This document shows, in pieces, positions 11,501 through 24,421 of a stretch of 64,000 nucleotides of DNA (position 1 is the stretch's first letter; each line of letters begins with the position of its first letter). The DNA lies in contig OX485809.1 of assembly GCA_950295325.1 (NCBI GenBank), forward strand, positions 37,763,081 to 37,827,080, written 5' to 3'. The notes below the pieces were generated by a model that was given only the letters and a program-made list of their open reading frames with translations, was not told the origin of the DNA and searched no databases. The translations under genes were made by a program, and so were the position numbers. This DNA is from Polytrichum commune. Taxonomy: Eukaryota; Streptophyta; Polytrichopsida; Polytrichales; Polytrichaceae.

Positions 11501-12740
11501 GGTTAACAAATTTTTAACATGTGGTTCACTTTTTCTTTCAATACATGTCATTTTGGTGTTCATTCTTTGATTTATACCCAGCCATGCACCACTCAAGTAT
11601 AGATGTTCGTTTAGGATCAAAATAAAATAAAATAAAGCACATCTACCTTATATGTTTGGCTAATGTGAAACTTGAAGGGAAGTCCACATGTTGTTGTATT
11701 TACTCAACAAATGCTCCCACATCCATTCATTTTTTGTAATTGTGTTGGTGGATATGGTCACTAAACCAATAATTGCCGTATCCATGTTGAATTCAACAAA
11801 AAATTTGTTGATTTCACATTGTCTTGCAAGAGAAAAACAATAAAGCTCATCAATCAAAGCATCGTGGATTAGTTTAGGAAGATGACTTGATTTGAGGTGG
11901 AATGAGTCACCTTCCTTGAATTGATTCACCTTCAAGTGAATTTTGGAGGGAATTAAGAACATTGATCGTTTGTCTCATTATAATTGTGAAGATTTTCTAG
12001 TGGCTTCAAGCCTTGAGAGGTTCATTGGGTGGTAATTAGTGAAAGGTGTGAGTTACAATATAAGATGCAATCTATTCCTTTGAGGTGTTTTGGATTTGAA
12101 GTAACATGGCATAAATTATCATCCTTCTTGAAAATTACATTTTATATAGCATCCTACAAATTCCACAACAATAAGTTTACGATTCTTTGAATATAATGTG
12201 TAAATAAAAAAATAAAAAAAACCTTCTTGTAGTAGGTTCAATGGGGATGGGTGGGAAAATGCACATTTATATGGAAGTATGGATGTACCATGAAAGACTA
12301 TTGTTTGGGTGGGGCTAGAGATTTAGGACCTTATGAGGTTCAAAGTTTCCAATTGAGGTCTAGCTTGTGGTTGTGTGCATTGTGCTCCTTTTCTTTCTCA
12401 TGAAGAAAAACTTTTCTTCTTGTGTGTTTTTGCTGTTCAGTACAAGATATACTCTGCAACCTTAGGGTGGCCTACTTCATATTTCTAGGCAAGTCTCCAT
12501 GATTCATTTGTGGCTAAAATGTGCACATTTTGAAGTTCTAAAAATGCTTACTACTGGGAAGGGTTTGAGTGTGTAAAAATGGCCTTATTTTTGGATTTAT
12601 GGTTGATTAACTAATTTTTTTCTTGGGTAAAAAAAATTCAATTGCAAGAGAAACCAAGAACAAACCACCATAGGTCCCCCAAAAAGGGCGAGTGGGCCAC
12701 GAAGTGATAATACCCATCTTGGGCCTAACCTTCCAAAGAA
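8501..12740. other. no gene recognised; simple repeats and GATACC-rich block
   Basis: AT-rich DNA without a convincing coding region. At 8750-9105 the words GGTATC and GATACC are clustered, with GGTATC dominant in the left half and GATACC in the right, as in a decayed inverted repeat. A (CAC/CAT)n trinucleotide tract lies at about 10710-10741 and a C-run at about 11190-11204. The 100-codon minus frame at 11660-11962 resembles no family I can name. Confidence 0.4.
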
Positions 12741-12743
12741 CCA

Positions 12744-13130
12744 CTAAATTGCTCCTAGTGGCAATAAGGCCTTTAACACACCAAGGTTTAGGAAGATTCT
12801 TGTCAAAAAGATATTAGAACATTGAGAAGAAATTATGTGGTCTAATATTAATACATTTAGTATGGAGTTGCCACGAAATGTTAGCCGCATAACACCATAC
12901 TTGTTGCACCAACGAGCAATCAAAAAACCTATGTTCCATAGACACACAATGGCTAACAATGTGGGCAACTTTTATCCACCTCGTCCAAGATTTGGCTTCT
13001 CCATTTGTTAGCCACCACAACTTCAAGAAGAACATAACAAAGAAAGACAAGTTCTTTTTGAGCCCAATATTCTAGCCAAACCACATCCCAATGGGGTCTT
13101 ACCATGCCCGGAGGAAAATGCTTCCACTTC
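12744..13130 (-). pseudogene. relic of a LINE reverse-transcriptase C-terminal zinc finger (zf-RVT-like)
   Basis: Minus-strand frames 12814-13050 and 12744-12968 overlap in different phases. The first reads LWWLTNGEAK...WTRWIKVAH...SHCVSMEHRFFDCSLVQQ, VWCYAANISW. This resembles the region after the RT domain in plant LINEs, where a W-rich stretch is followed by C-x2-C...(S/T)xEHxxxxC...VW. The first Cys pair is degraded and the frame shifts afterwards, so this is a dead fragment. No RT core is visible nearby. Recognition is by pattern only. Confidence 0.4.
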
Positions 13131-14188
13131 TTGGCAACATTTTAATCCCTAACTTCCCAAGCATGTGAAAGGGTTGTTTTGAGTACATTGCACTCAATGT
13201 TAGTTTTGGAATTTCCATGGACAAATTTTGAGGTTAAATTGGGACTTCTTGAAACATGGGAGATGAGCAATTTCGAGGGAAAAAGGGCAAGAAAAAACCT
13301 TTGGGTATTAAGAAGGGATGCACAAGAAATTGTCTCATTTTATCCCCCAAACAAGACCTTTGACCAATCAACTTACATGAAAAGTTGCGCAGTCCTTGTG
13401 TGATCCACTAGATGGAAACAACTCAATAGCTTTACACCTCCACAAATTCTCATGCCAAAATATGCAAACCACAATAGGCTAGCCAACTTGCATTTAGTGT
13501 ATGTAAATTATCCCATATTTCTAAGCACATGTTTGCAAAGAATTCCCCTAAAATTAGAGAGTGTCCAATTGTTAAATTGAATTGTCAATGTGAACAATTT
13601 TTTTGATGTTCATGTCTTTACATGAGCATCAAAAAAAATTCACTTCTACAAAAGTAAACATCATATAAAGTTGGTATTGAAGTGATAACCACTAATGGGA
13701 GTCAACACCCTCACATGAGCTCCCAACACAACAAAAACATGACCACATTCCACTTTGACAAAAAAATTCCCACATTTCAATAATCTCCAAATTGCACAAC
13801 TCAGATGTCTATGGGTAGATATCCATGATGGCTTGATGTTTATAGTTATTTTGATTGTGGATGAATGAGTTGGGTGTGATTAATGTGGGGAAGAAATCAT
13901 CCATCATCCGAAAATGGGTTCCTTGGGAAGTTAGGGGTCAAGAAGATCACTCTACTCAGCGAGCCATTTGCCTTCCAAGTTTAACAAAGAATTTGAGAAA
14001 AGGAGTAGCATGTGGGCACCACCAATGTGCCAACTCAACGTTGAGCTTATCCAACCTCCCAAAAAATAGTTGATTTTGCTTTTGGGTAACTCCCACATGA
14101 GAGATCCACTCTCACTCTAACTAACTGACCTGAAATTCAACCCCAAGAGGTGCTCCAATCATGTTAATTAGATACATTAAATATTGTA
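13131..14188. other. no feature recognised
   Basis: Low-complexity AT-rich DNA. Plus frames at 13179-13403 and 13855-14073 are under 75 codons and lack recognisable motifs. Confidence 0.4.
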
Positions 14189-14376
14189 TTTAGTGTCACT
14201 TACTATTTGGAACTATGTAATGCTATAAAATTTTAATGCATACCTTTTTTTCTCAACAAAGGTCAAATCGGATGTTTGCACATTACATAATATTAGCATC
14301 TTTATTTGGTACAAAATTTACATCAATAGGAAAAAGGTATAGCATTGTGTAATTCAAAATAGTAAGTAACCCTAAA
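14189..14376. mobile_element. short MITE, family M1, copy B
   Basis: The left end reads TTTAGTGTCACTTACTATTT and the right end reverse-complemented reads TTTAGGGTTACTTACTATTT. GCTATA-type words lie about 30 bp inside each end. The 188 bp are non-coding. This is the best-preserved pair of arms in the family together with the copy at 22.8 kb. Confidence 0.72.
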
Positions 14377-14598
14377 TATAAACATTTAGTGTAGCCGTGC
14401 TTTCAATGTGCACAATCTGAACCTCTGAAAATGCGTGTGAGACATGTGTTTGTTCTTTATGCAATGAAACCAATAATAAGGGAATAAAGAACTTGATTCG
14501 ATTCAAGTTAACCTCGTGCAAAAAGGATATCCACTACTTTGCATGTTTGCATTGTTTTCTAAAGCTTGCAGTTCAAGCAAATATAAATATGATCTATT

Positions 14599-14781
14599 CA
14601 ACATTTATAACATTATTAAACAATGTGTGTTCATTCAGTTCATTTGGGTCCTAAGAATATAACCATGGATGCCCCAACTTGAGTCTTACTCTGAGTCTCC
14701 TTGCACTAGGTTGGGGCATCTCATGATTATATTCTTAGGACCCACATGAATGTATGCACACTACATAATAATGTTATGTTG
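14599..14781. repeat. long imperfect hairpin (foldback element or miRNA-like precursor)
   Basis: Two arms of about 85-90 bases pair around an axis near 14690. Left-arm words GGGTCCTAAGAATATAAC and GGATGCCCCAAC are matched on the right by GATTATATTCTTAGGACC and GTTGGGGCATC. Pairing continues outward to CATTATTA/TAATAATG. The loop is short. A TIR-only foldback MITE is the likeliest reading; a young miRNA precursor is the alternative. Confidence 0.75.
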
Positions 14782-17459
14782 TGTGGGTTAATGTTGTTCG
14801 TATCTAAGCTATTGTTGATTTGACTTACAATTATGCTACTAAAGTACATACTCTAGACCTTGAGGATGCTACCTCGTTTAATGAACAAGAAATGATATCT
14901 TCAGCAAGTCATGTAAATTTTATCGGAATGTAATCTCTTATGTGCATAACATTACTCACCTGCATGGTCGTATATCATTCTATATTTAGCACTTGACATG
15001 AGCCTCTACTATCTTATCTTCATGGGAAGAAATTGACGTTGGTACAAATAATGAATAATGTCAATATTTTCAATGATATTGTTTCTATTAATAGTCATCA
15101 CATGGAATAATAATGGGATGACCAATGTTTTCCACGAATACTCTTGTAATGAACAATTTTTCATGCACATAGTGCTAGGAGTATAACTTCACCCAAATCT
15201 CCAAGTTAAGCTTGAATGTATGAATCCAATTGTTCGAGGGGCCCATGGAATATAATTGGCAAGTTCCAAGGTCATGGAACCAACCCACATGATTAAAAAT
15301 TGTGATTATTGCAAATGATCCATGCAAATTGTGTGATGTTCGTTTTGTAGTTCTAGACACAGTAGGAATACAAAGCTATATCATGCATGTTTGGCATTTG
15401 ATTCAATGCATAAGGTATTGCAATGCCATAGTTATATTTGGATATGGTGTCATTCCATACCTTGCTTTACCTTTTCCCTATTTTGTATCATATGTTATTC
15501 TTCAACATTTTTAGATGTATCATTTTTAAGTTACTAGAAATAATATAGGACCTCAAAAGAATCACATGCTAAAATTTTATCCTAGAGGGGGGAGGGTGAC
15601 TTAGGAAAATTTAGTTGGATGGTACAGCCAAAGATATGGTGTAGTTTATTATTTGTACTTAAATTTTTGAAATTTTATAGAGGTAATATATGATGAATAA
15701 AATATGCCACATTGGATTATAACAAGTATAAGGTCCTTTGGTATTTTTAACATGTCCAATATTCTTAAATATAATATATCATGTACGATAAACTATCTTC
15801 ATATTGGTAATGGAGCAATTATGTCATTGAGTGTGTAATGGCAACATTTAAAAAAATAAATTACTAAAAGTTATAATTTTTGGTTGTCAATCCAAAATGT
15901 TGAATTTTTTAAATTTTGAATAAGGACATTGACTTTTATTTGTTGGGGCAACATGTAGGTGAAATGTTGGATAGCACCTAGAGAACAAAACTGTGTTCTT
16001 GAATAAATTTGGATGTCAACCTTGACATGCTTAGGGGTTCCTTTTCATTCCAATGGGTATCATAAGGATAGATTGTTCTTACCATGGTCCTTGAGGACAA
16101 ATTTTGTTTGAAGTTCGAGCATTTGAAAGATGTGACCATGACCAACCTTTAAAGGATAGAACCACAATCTTGTGCCATGGGTGTGATAACAAATATATAT
16201 GCTATGGATGATATGTTGTTGTGATATGCAAACCAAAGATATTGCAACCCAACTATGGTCTAGGAAACCACTTATGAAAAAATGTCGAGAATGGTATTCC
16301 CTACAATTTAGGAATTCATGTCGGACAATGCCCATGTGAAGTAATCATATAATGAAAAAATTACATGTTTAATGTTTACAATGTAGCCATAGAAGATCAT
16401 CAATGTAAGAAAAAAATTCATGTTTATGCCAATGTCAACAAGACCACCCAAAAACACATGCAATTTGTTCCTTCACTTTCACCACAAAAAAACTTTCAAG
16501 GGTTAGATGTACACGATACAATGGAGGATGTGGAAACATAATATCATGTCACTCTATGTTGATGGTTGTATTCTAGTGCGGCCACAAACAAAGGTTTTTA
16601 CATTCTTTCAAAACAATTGAGATTGTGGCCTTTCTATGACAAATAATGAGTTGGTCACGTGCTCTTGGTATGTTCTTAGAAGGACAACTAATATGTATCA
16701 TTATAAACATATGTGTTAAAAGGATATTTATTTGGGGATATTATGTTCATTGAAGGAGGAAGTGTTATAGAAGTGGGCCTCAAGTTTGAGAAATTTTTAT
16801 TGAATGCCCCTCCCCCAAAGAAAAATGTCCGACTATACTTTCTTTCTCATCCTATGTGGCATATAATGTGCCACACATGAAATCAGGTCAAGAAAATCGT
16901 TGTTCAAATATTTTGGCGCCAAAAACATGAGTGCCCCGCCAAACCAATACATGGGGAGATCCGACTCCTACTAATTATCTAAAGAGTCCAGTCTAGAGGT
17001 TCAGTCTTTCAATTTCCCGCTTTAATGACAACTACTCATATGAGATCTACTCATAAGATTCTCAGTTGCCCGACCCCATGAGCGGAAATCAAATTGCGGA
17101 AGCATTCTCATCTTCTTGATTTGTATGCACCCAATTGTTATACAAAACATCAAATTTTGTCAACTTCATTGATCTTATTGTAACTTAGATAGTGTAGGAG
17201 ACATAACTCTATAGCACGCTCTAGTTGTTGCAAAATTTAGTTATTATTAGAAAATTGATGTTGTTCCGGAACATACATGCTTGCAATCAATGGCCCAAAT
17301 AACATACACAAAGTACATACATTACAATCTAGTAGCTAAGGCTCTCATTGAAAATTTGGCTTTGGCTTATAAAGTATAAATTTGGGAGGGGTATTGTTTC
17401 ACCTAGTTTTGTAAAAATCAATAGGGTGATATGATTTTTTTTAATATTTTCTTTTTTTT
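14782..17459. other. no feature recognised
   Basis: AT-rich, non-coding. The longest frames (for example minus 16060-16335) lack family motifs. A G-rich word sits at 15584-15597. Confidence 0.4.
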
Positions 17460-17700
17460 TGGGGGGGGAGGTAAGCAAGCTCTTTGCACACCACAAATTA
17501 ATAGCACGAGTGTATAAAGGGAGATTTGTAGAGGCATTGATGTACATAATATATGTAAGGGGGAGTTATTGTTTACTATAAAATGTTGTTGTCTATAGAT
17601 ACAATGGCTATTGAGAATTTTAAAGCAAAGATAGATGTACAAATCACAATCCTATAGTTTAGAGAAAATTTTGACAGTATTTGCCCTTACCATACGACCT
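17460..17700 (-). repeat. dispersed repeat family R1, copy d (partial, diverged)
   Basis: Begins at a G-run (17460-17470) and carries GTATAAAGGGAG, GAGGCATTGATGTACATAA, TATATGTAAGGG, and AAGATAGATGTACAAA. These match the reverse complement of the copies at 20.5-21.2 kb and 58.3-58.5 kb and the same strand of the copy at 53.8-54.4 kb. A frame overlapping it is not conserved. Confidence 0.5.
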
Positions 17701-20469
17701 ACACAATCGTTTGACTACATGATGACGAACACCTTCATGCATGCGGCCATAACTTCAAACTACAACAAAGGTCAGGTCATGTGCATCACATAGGGTTGCA
17801 ACTATTGTCATGCCCTCTTGCCATTTGGAGCTTAATGTTTCATGGTGCCATTCTTTGATAACTCAATCTTAGTTTTGGCACTCAAATTGCTATAAAAATC
17901 TTTGTCTATGACCTTTGAATTTCACTTTTCTAATCCACTTAAATTTGCTATAGTAAATTTAGAAACTAGGAAAAACCCTTCACAATTTGTAGGTAATTAT
18001 ATAGACCCTTAAAATGCCATAAATCATATAACTGAGTGATTGAATGGTATGAATTCTCCAAGGATTTAACACATCATTTCCTTTAGGGGGCCAAATATCT
18101 CCATTCTCCGTGATAAAAAGAATTCATGGTCATATGTTTCAAGCATCGTAATTTGGGTAATCCTTTTGTAGATCCAACTCCTTTTGATGAATGGAACTAG
18201 TATGGACCATCAAAACAACCTCTGCAATAATGCCCCTTGGTTGCATGTGATATTAAGTCACAACCTCCCTCCTTTGTAAATGTTATAAATTCTAATCAGG
18301 TTCAAATGAATGGTTAAAAGACTAATCAACTTTAGAATTAGGGTTACTTAAATTCCCAAATCTTCACATAATATCCCCAAATAGAATAACACATCCGTGT
18401 ATGCACGTGTAGGCTACTCAACATTAGGCTAAGTGAACCCCGGGCCCCAATCATGTTCATTTTATTGGGAGATGTGGATGCCCGTATCCAACTTTCCGCA
18501 AATAGTTGCCAATATTGCGATCAATGGGAGCCCTTGGTGCAAGTATACCATCATAATATGCACTTCTTGTTCATATATACCTTATCATTGTTTGTTATGT
18601 GGATGTGACAACTACATGTGGGCTTGCCCTTATGTGGTCACATTGCTTAATTTGACGCCTATATTCGAGTGGTACATGGCAAGGGTTCTATTTAAGAACA
18701 CATTTAAACATAATTTCCGGTTCAATAGTGAACACAATTGGGACGGCCTACACGATCGTTAAAAAGCTAAGAGAATCTTACTTTTAACTCCTCTAACTTT
18801 CTCATCTTTGCTTAAAACTTGGAACTTGGTTTGGAATTGCTAGTTCTCGATGACATGATTTTTAGGTTGATCCAATGGTCATAAATGCATGTAGGGTTGG
18901 AAGCGTCCACGATACGACCATTAGATTGCATTGCATTGCATTGGATCAAAGATCTCTTAATTTCTCATCTAGTTATCAATGTTCATGTTCAAAAATTGGA
19001 GGTGAGATGGCAAACTTACAAGGAGGTCCAAATGAATATTATATTCATCTTTGAGTATGTTGCATAGGCCCTCCCAGTTGTGTCAACGACCGAAACTATA
19101 ATGGCTAATACGTTGTAAGTTAATACTTAAAATCACATTGTACCATGTGTCTTTCTTTCATTGTAAAAAAATCATGTGTAACATGTACAAGTTAGTTTAC
19201 AACTGCATATAACCTTATAAATTATGCATATCCAACCATGTATAATTTGTGCATATAATTTGTGGATATTGGAACCCATATGTTACATCTTTGCTTTGTA
19301 GACAATATACAAAATACTCTCTTACATGAAAAATATGAGTTGTGCTTGCATACAAGGCAATTCGACAAACACCTTCATTTTGACCTATTTCCTACAACAT
19401 TATGAATATGACACATGTCCATAAACATTAATTAGATCCATAAATATTCTAGAGAACATTGTTATGGACATTAATTAGTTCCATGGAATATTTCCCATAT
19501 TCAGACTAAATGCGGGAACATGTGAGCATATTTTGTGGATTACTGCTAGTCCCACTGAACATTGTTATGGAGCTTAATAATGTTATGTCATGAGTTTTGG
19601 AGGAGAGTCAAATAAAAAATGTCTATTTGAAGTTGTTGTGATTAGCTTGGGATTGCATGGTTTGATATGGTGATTTTGATGCCTAGTTTGTCCAGATTGA
19701 AGATTCGATACCTTTAAGGTCAAGGCATCTATAGTTGACTAGGTCCAATTTAACCACTCACTAGGGTCATGTAATATTGACATGGATGAGATTTATATAT
19801 TTTAGACAAACGGAATTCAAATTTATGTGCTGGTGGCTTATAATTGATGGCCTTCATAAGAATTTTAACAATTGACAATAACATTTAAATGATCGGTTAT
19901 GGGTTACCCTATGAATCAATTGTGTGTTACCCCTAACTTTAATGCTTCAACATTTATAGCCCATTTTGTCCACAATGGACGAGTTTACGTAAACATCTTT
20001 TAGGTGCCATGTTCTTTGCTCGGGATGCATGGGACCCCTTTACTTGGCCACACAAAATGAGTTTGGCTCTGCAAGAAAGATGTGGAGGGAAGGGGATTAA
20101 AGGATAAATAATATGGACGAAGGCACTAAAGGGGAAAGCATGCCTTCGTTAGGTAGGTAGAAACATGACCACTATTTTATAGTATACAAAAACAATCGAT
20201 TGAACTCCCAAAATGGAATTGTAGACTTTGAATCAATCTAGTGGAATCTACTTGGATGGATTAACCCTTACGCTATAGGGGCCTTGCTTTTACGAGAGCC
20301 CTAATTGGATGATCCACATTGGATGAGGTTACTAATATAAGGTATAGATGTCTTTTTCAAGCACCCCCTTCAGGGTGCAAAATGATTCTTGGGGTAGACT
20401 CTTCGTTGAAAACCTAAATGACGTGCGGATTGTCGTGAAATTAACCTCTTATATGCAAGAAGATTATAG
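17701..20469. other. no feature recognised
   Basis: AT-rich, non-coding. A 109-codon plus frame at 18433-18762 has no motif that I recognise. A repeated CATTGCATTGCATTGGATC word lies near 18930. Confidence 0.4.
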
Positions 20470-21205
20470 AGAAAAACAAGTGTATATTTACTAACGGCGA
20501 GCTGGGAAAAGAGCTCGTGTATTTATACTAAGCTTTTCAGTTTAATGTGATAAATGCTTCCATTCCATATACAAAATATATGCTATGAATTTAATAGCTT
20601 TAATTGCATATGAGATTCCTTATCACTTTCCAATGAAAAAAATCATTTTGATTCATAGCATGTAACGCAACGATCATATCAAATAAACAAAGATGAGAGC
20701 ATAATCACCTAGCCACAAACGAAGTGTTTAACTCAAGAAAGCCTATGAGCACTCCAAGAGCCTGTAATTTGTAAAAACCCATAACCCAAATGTGAACCAT
20801 AACAATAACATACATAGTAGTCATTGGTTGGGGCGAACCAACCCGTACACTAGTTCCTTGGAGGCCAAGGTTTAGGCATCCAACAAGGAACGAGTGTATG
20901 GGTTGATTCACCCAAACCGTAGTCATCAAGGACTACGAGCATATGACAACAATAAATGAAAACATGAATTGGATGAAACTCACACATATGGTGTCAATTT
21001 TCTCTAAATCTTAGGGCTCCCTTTTGTACATCTAGCTTTACTTCAAAATTTAATAGCCTTTTTGAATGCACACACTAGAGAAAAATAATACATCTCCTTT
21101 GTGTATACTAAGTATGTTAATGCCTTAGATAATACCCTTCTTACACTCACATTAGTTCATATGTGGTATGAAGAGTCCCCCCACCTCAAAAATGTTATCA
21201 GGAGG
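20470..21205 (+). repeat. dispersed repeat family R1, copy a (longest)
   Basis: About 735 bp shared with 53795-54370 (inverted), 58260-58545 (direct) and 17460-17700 (inverted). Diagnostic words in order: CTCGTGTATTTATAC, TTTAATGTGATAAATGCTTC, ATGAATTGGATG, TACATCTAGCTTTACTT, AATAGCCTTTTTGAATGCAC, TTCATATGTGGTATGAA, ending at an AGTCCCCCCACC run. A TATTTATAC word near the left end and the size would suit a solo LTR, but I cannot see TG...CA ends with a target duplication, so the class stays open. Confidence 0.6.
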
Positions 21206-21311
21206 ACTAATGCGATGGCTCATTCGTTGGGTAGCCAAAAGGCATCAAGTCAATCTTCAACACCTACTCAACACTAACTAAAGAAACTACAGTAAATTGG
21301 CCTATTACTAC

Positions 21312-21477
21312 GGGTTACCATTTGTAGTATGTGTGGTTAAAACTATTTGTTGACACTATCATTTTTACCAACTAAGCTATATCATATTCGTCGGTGTGCA
21401 TACTAACTACGTATGTTATCTGGATAAAAGATGATACCCTAAGTGAAATGTTATACCTCCAAATGGTAATCCACACT
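21312..21477. mobile_element. short MITE, family M1, copy C
   Basis: Left arm GGGTTACCATTTGTAGTATG and right arm, reverse-complemented, GTGTGGATTACCATTTGGAG. Closest to copy A at 3.3 kb. Non-coding, arms more diverged than in copies B and D. Confidence 0.5.
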
Positions 21478-21662
21478 AATTAGACAAAGAGGTGTACAAG
21501 CTAGATGGTAGACACACCATCCCACTTGATGTAATGTTAACTAAAGTTTGAAGTTAGTAATTATCTTACCTTGGAAAATATAGGTGCCCCCCCCCCGCCG
21601 CCCTCAACGTGTGTTTTTGGTTTTTAAAAATGAAATTCTTGTTTTTCCCTAGAAAAATCTCA

Positions 21663-22085
21663 GGGCCAATTCAAACTACATTGAGGAAGTACACCGGTCA
21701 ATCAAGAATTTCAGCATAAGGCAAAGTCATTTGAGGCGGCGGTTGGTATGGTGGACAAAGATGAAATAATAATCTTGAAAGGAACATATAAAATAAAAGG
21801 CCTCTAGGTGGAGCTCTCCAACGGCTACGTTTCCTTGTCCGAGGGTTTGAGGTAACCCAAAAAAACGAACCTGCAGAGAACTCACGTAGCAAAATATAAC
21901 GCTGCCATGCCATGCCATGTCATTTTCCCCTCCCGACTTGAAATTCCTCCACCAAATAAGTCTTGGTTGTAGTGCAGACCCCGGCCACTAAAGAATCCGT
22001 TCCGTAGCCAATCATACTACTCCATTCCCCTCAACTCCTTGACCGGCGTGGCTTTTCCCCACCGTAGTCTAACCTAATCCGGCCC
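21663..22085. mobile_element. PIF/Harbinger-like MITE, degenerate, TCA duplication
   Basis: A 423-bp element with ends GGGCCAATTCAAACTACATT and, reverse-complemented, GGGCCGGATTAGGTTAGACT then ACGGTGGGGAAAAG. It is flanked by TCA at 21660-21662 and 22086-22088. The inner words CCGGTCAATCAAG and CCGGTCAAGGAG pair. It is an older relative of the 6859-7232 element, which shares GGGCCGG and ACTACGGTGG. TCA is not the usual TWA, so one base may have mutated. Confidence 0.65.
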
Positions 22086-22088
22086 TCA

Positions 22089-22813
22089 AAGCCTGTGAGG
22101 CGGGTAACTTATTAGCTCCAAAATATCAAGGCCGAAGCCCCCCCACCCCCTCGAAAAAGCATTGTGTTTGCAGCCACAAGTTGCGGACTTTTGCCTTGTC
22201 CCCATTGGCTCCTTTGAAGTAGAGGCCCTCGGTTTTCCAATGCCCATATTCCCACGAATTTTAGAGGTCCAAATGCGCCGGCCCCACGCGCTCCTTGGTC
22301 CATAGCCCAAAGATATTATCGGTACTTTTGTGTCATCTCCCTATGTAACTTATTGTTGTTCTCGACCCGGACCGCCATGCCAAATGTCGGTTGAAGCCTC
22401 CATGTCGAGGTGGCTACTACTATTCACATCCGCCCTAGTCGTAAATACTTCATCCATGCACACTACCCCGATATCATGTGCGATTCGGTCGCCCACACTC
22501 ACGCCGAGTTTTTGCTACCATAGTAACAAAACCCACATGAGTTTGTTTTTTTAAGCCCCCCGCCCGCCCGCCCCTTGTGCGGGAAAAAGGTGTGGTAGTT
22601 ATATGGATGAATAAACAAGCTTAAATGTTCTTGTGATTTGATTTTGACCCTACGTAAATTGCATGGGTAAAGAGGCAACTTTCATGTAGGTAGGTGATTG
22701 GGCTTCGTAGAGTCTATGTCCACTTGAAATTCGTCGTGGATGAAGGGTTCATGGTTCACACCTAAAAATACAAGGTTCATGGTCAATTCATTCTCACTAC
22801 ATTAAGTATGATG
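22089..22813. other. GC-richer non-coding stretch
   Basis: Locally GC-richer than its surroundings, with a CCCGCCCGCCCG run at 22558-22572. Frames at 22086-22310 (minus) and 22330-22554 (plus) are short and motif-free. Nothing firm. Confidence 0.4.
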
Positions 22814-23003
22814 TTAAGTGTGACTTACTATTTGGAACTGCGCAATTCTTTATCTATTTGATGTACATTTCATATTTTACCAACAAATACTACATTGGTA
22901 GTTTGGACATTATAGAACATTGACAACTTTACTTGGTAAAAAATCATTTCAGTAGTAAAAAGATATAGAACCATGTAAATTCAAATAGTAAGTCACACTA
23001 AAT
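22814..23003. mobile_element. short MITE, family M1, copy D
   Basis: Left arm TTAAGTGTGACTTACTATTT, right arm reverse-complemented TTTAGTGTGACTTACTATTT, followed inside by GAACTGCG and GAATTTACATGG. About 190 bp, the most symmetric copy. The outer bases are TTAA/TTTA, so a TTA or TA target duplication is possible but not certain. Confidence 0.75.
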
Positions 23004-23089
23004 AGCATATTTGGTGTACATTGTTACGGTATTTATTGACCTTTACTATTTAGGATCGTTGTTATGGATTCCAAAAAAACAAAAAACCC

Positions 23090-23318
23090 AATGTCGGGTA
23101 ATGTGATGTGAATTTGAGCTTGTTGGTCCTACCCTACTCTAGAATCCCCTTGGTGCAGGGTGGAGTTTACTACCTACCTTGCCATTATAGATCTCATTTC
23201 CTAACCACAAAGGTCAAATAAGTTGTTTGGACATTACTGAACGTAGATGGTTTTGTTTTGTAAAAAATTACAAGTAGACGGTCATAGCACAACGTTACTC
23301 CGGATAGTAAGTGACTTT
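23090..23318. repeat. two dispersed repeat fragments (R2 and a partial M1 copy)
   Basis: About 23090-23200 (AATGTCGGGTAATGTG, GTGAATTTGAGCTTGTTGGT, CCTACCCTACTCTAGAATCC) is matched by 58590-58690 (AACGTCGGGCACTCTAATG, GTGAATTTGAGCCCGTCGG, CCTACCCTGCTCAAGAATCC). About 23190-23318 keeps mainly the right arm of an M1 MITE (GTTACTCCGGATAGTAAGTG). Confidence 0.5.
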
Positions 23319-23792
23319 AACACCAAAAACAAGAAAGACCTTATTACTAGAGATTTCTGTTGTTTACTTAGAGTCATTCCAAGTTGTGAAACATTTTGTT
23401 GCGTTTTGTTACCCTATGATGGATGAGTTGATATAGACACTGCAAATCCTCGGTCCCATTGGGAACCCACTTTAATCATTAAAAGGCGACTTTGAGTTCG
23501 TGGTATTGATGTAACTTGTCCATTGTGGATTGAGGGGCTATACTAAAAAACAAATCCCCTATAAGTCGAGGGTGGAATCATCCCAATCGCACACCACCCA
23601 ACTAATCTACGGTCTCTAACACCACTCCTTGGTGCGAAATCATCATCTTCAAATATTCATTTTGAACCATGTTATTGAACAATCCTTAGCATTCTCACCT
23701 TCCTCGTGCATGAATGTGTGTATGTAGACACTACAATTCTTGGTGCCAATACATCTTCAATGGTTTACTAGATAGGTCGTGTGCCTGCCAAA
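23319..23792. other. no feature recognised
   Basis: Non-coding, unremarkable composition; lies between the partial MITE and the pogo copy. Confidence 0.4.
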
Positions 23793-23794
23793 TA

Positions 23795-24421
23795 CAGTCT
23801 ACCCTCTATAAATGTTAACCCTCAGGAGTGGATCAAAGTTAACATTTATAGAGGTGTTAACAGTTAACAATTATAAAATTACTTTTTTGAGCAATATATA
23901 AATCTTAACATTTATAAATATAAGCAATTGTGAAGAGTCCTTGTGAGAGAATACCATTCATAAAATTGCAAACCCAATCAAAACTTTATTCAATATCAAG
24001 TTTACAAATCACGGGTGAAGTACGAATCAATGGTTCTTTGGTGAGATTCATCTGCATGCACAACTTGCAAATATTTCTCAATCTGCACCAACAAACCCAC
24101 ATACTTGGACACATCACATGAACGTGATTCCATGTACCTTCTAATGGTACCAAAACTAGATTGCAAGTCACTATAAGATGGAATGGGTTTAGGAGAGAGA
24201 GAGAGAGGAATGTAACTGGATGTGTAGTTTTTATCATCCATATTATGGTTGTATTTCATTCGTTAACATTTATAGAGTCAAATTTACAAAGAAGGGAGTA
24301 CCATTTTGTTAACAGTTAACACGTTTAACATTTATAGTGTGCAATATGTGGGGAGTAGAAGAAAGTTAACATTTAGAGAGGGTTAACACTTATAAGTGTA
24401 ACATTTATAGAGGGTGGACTG
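23795..24421. mobile_element. pogo/Tigger-type deletion derivative, copy 2
   Basis: A 627-bp element nearly identical over its whole length to 3986-4610, in the same orientation, bounded by TA at 23793-23794 and 24422-24423. The flanks differ completely from those of copy 1 (CTCTCATA against GCCAAATA on the left), which proves separate insertions rather than a segmental duplication. It holds the same GTTAACATTTATAGAG iterons and the same minus-strand C-terminal frame. Confidence 0.87.
24002..24259 (-). pseudogene. C-terminal transposase remnant, copy 2
   Basis: An 85-codon minus frame with the same TIRRYMESRSCDVSKYV and VQIEKYLQVVHADESHQRTI segments and the same stop as the copy at 4193-4426. 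It lacks the DNA-binding and DDE parts. An upstream single-base difference shifts where the open frame begins, as expected for sequence not under selection. Confidence 0.5.
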
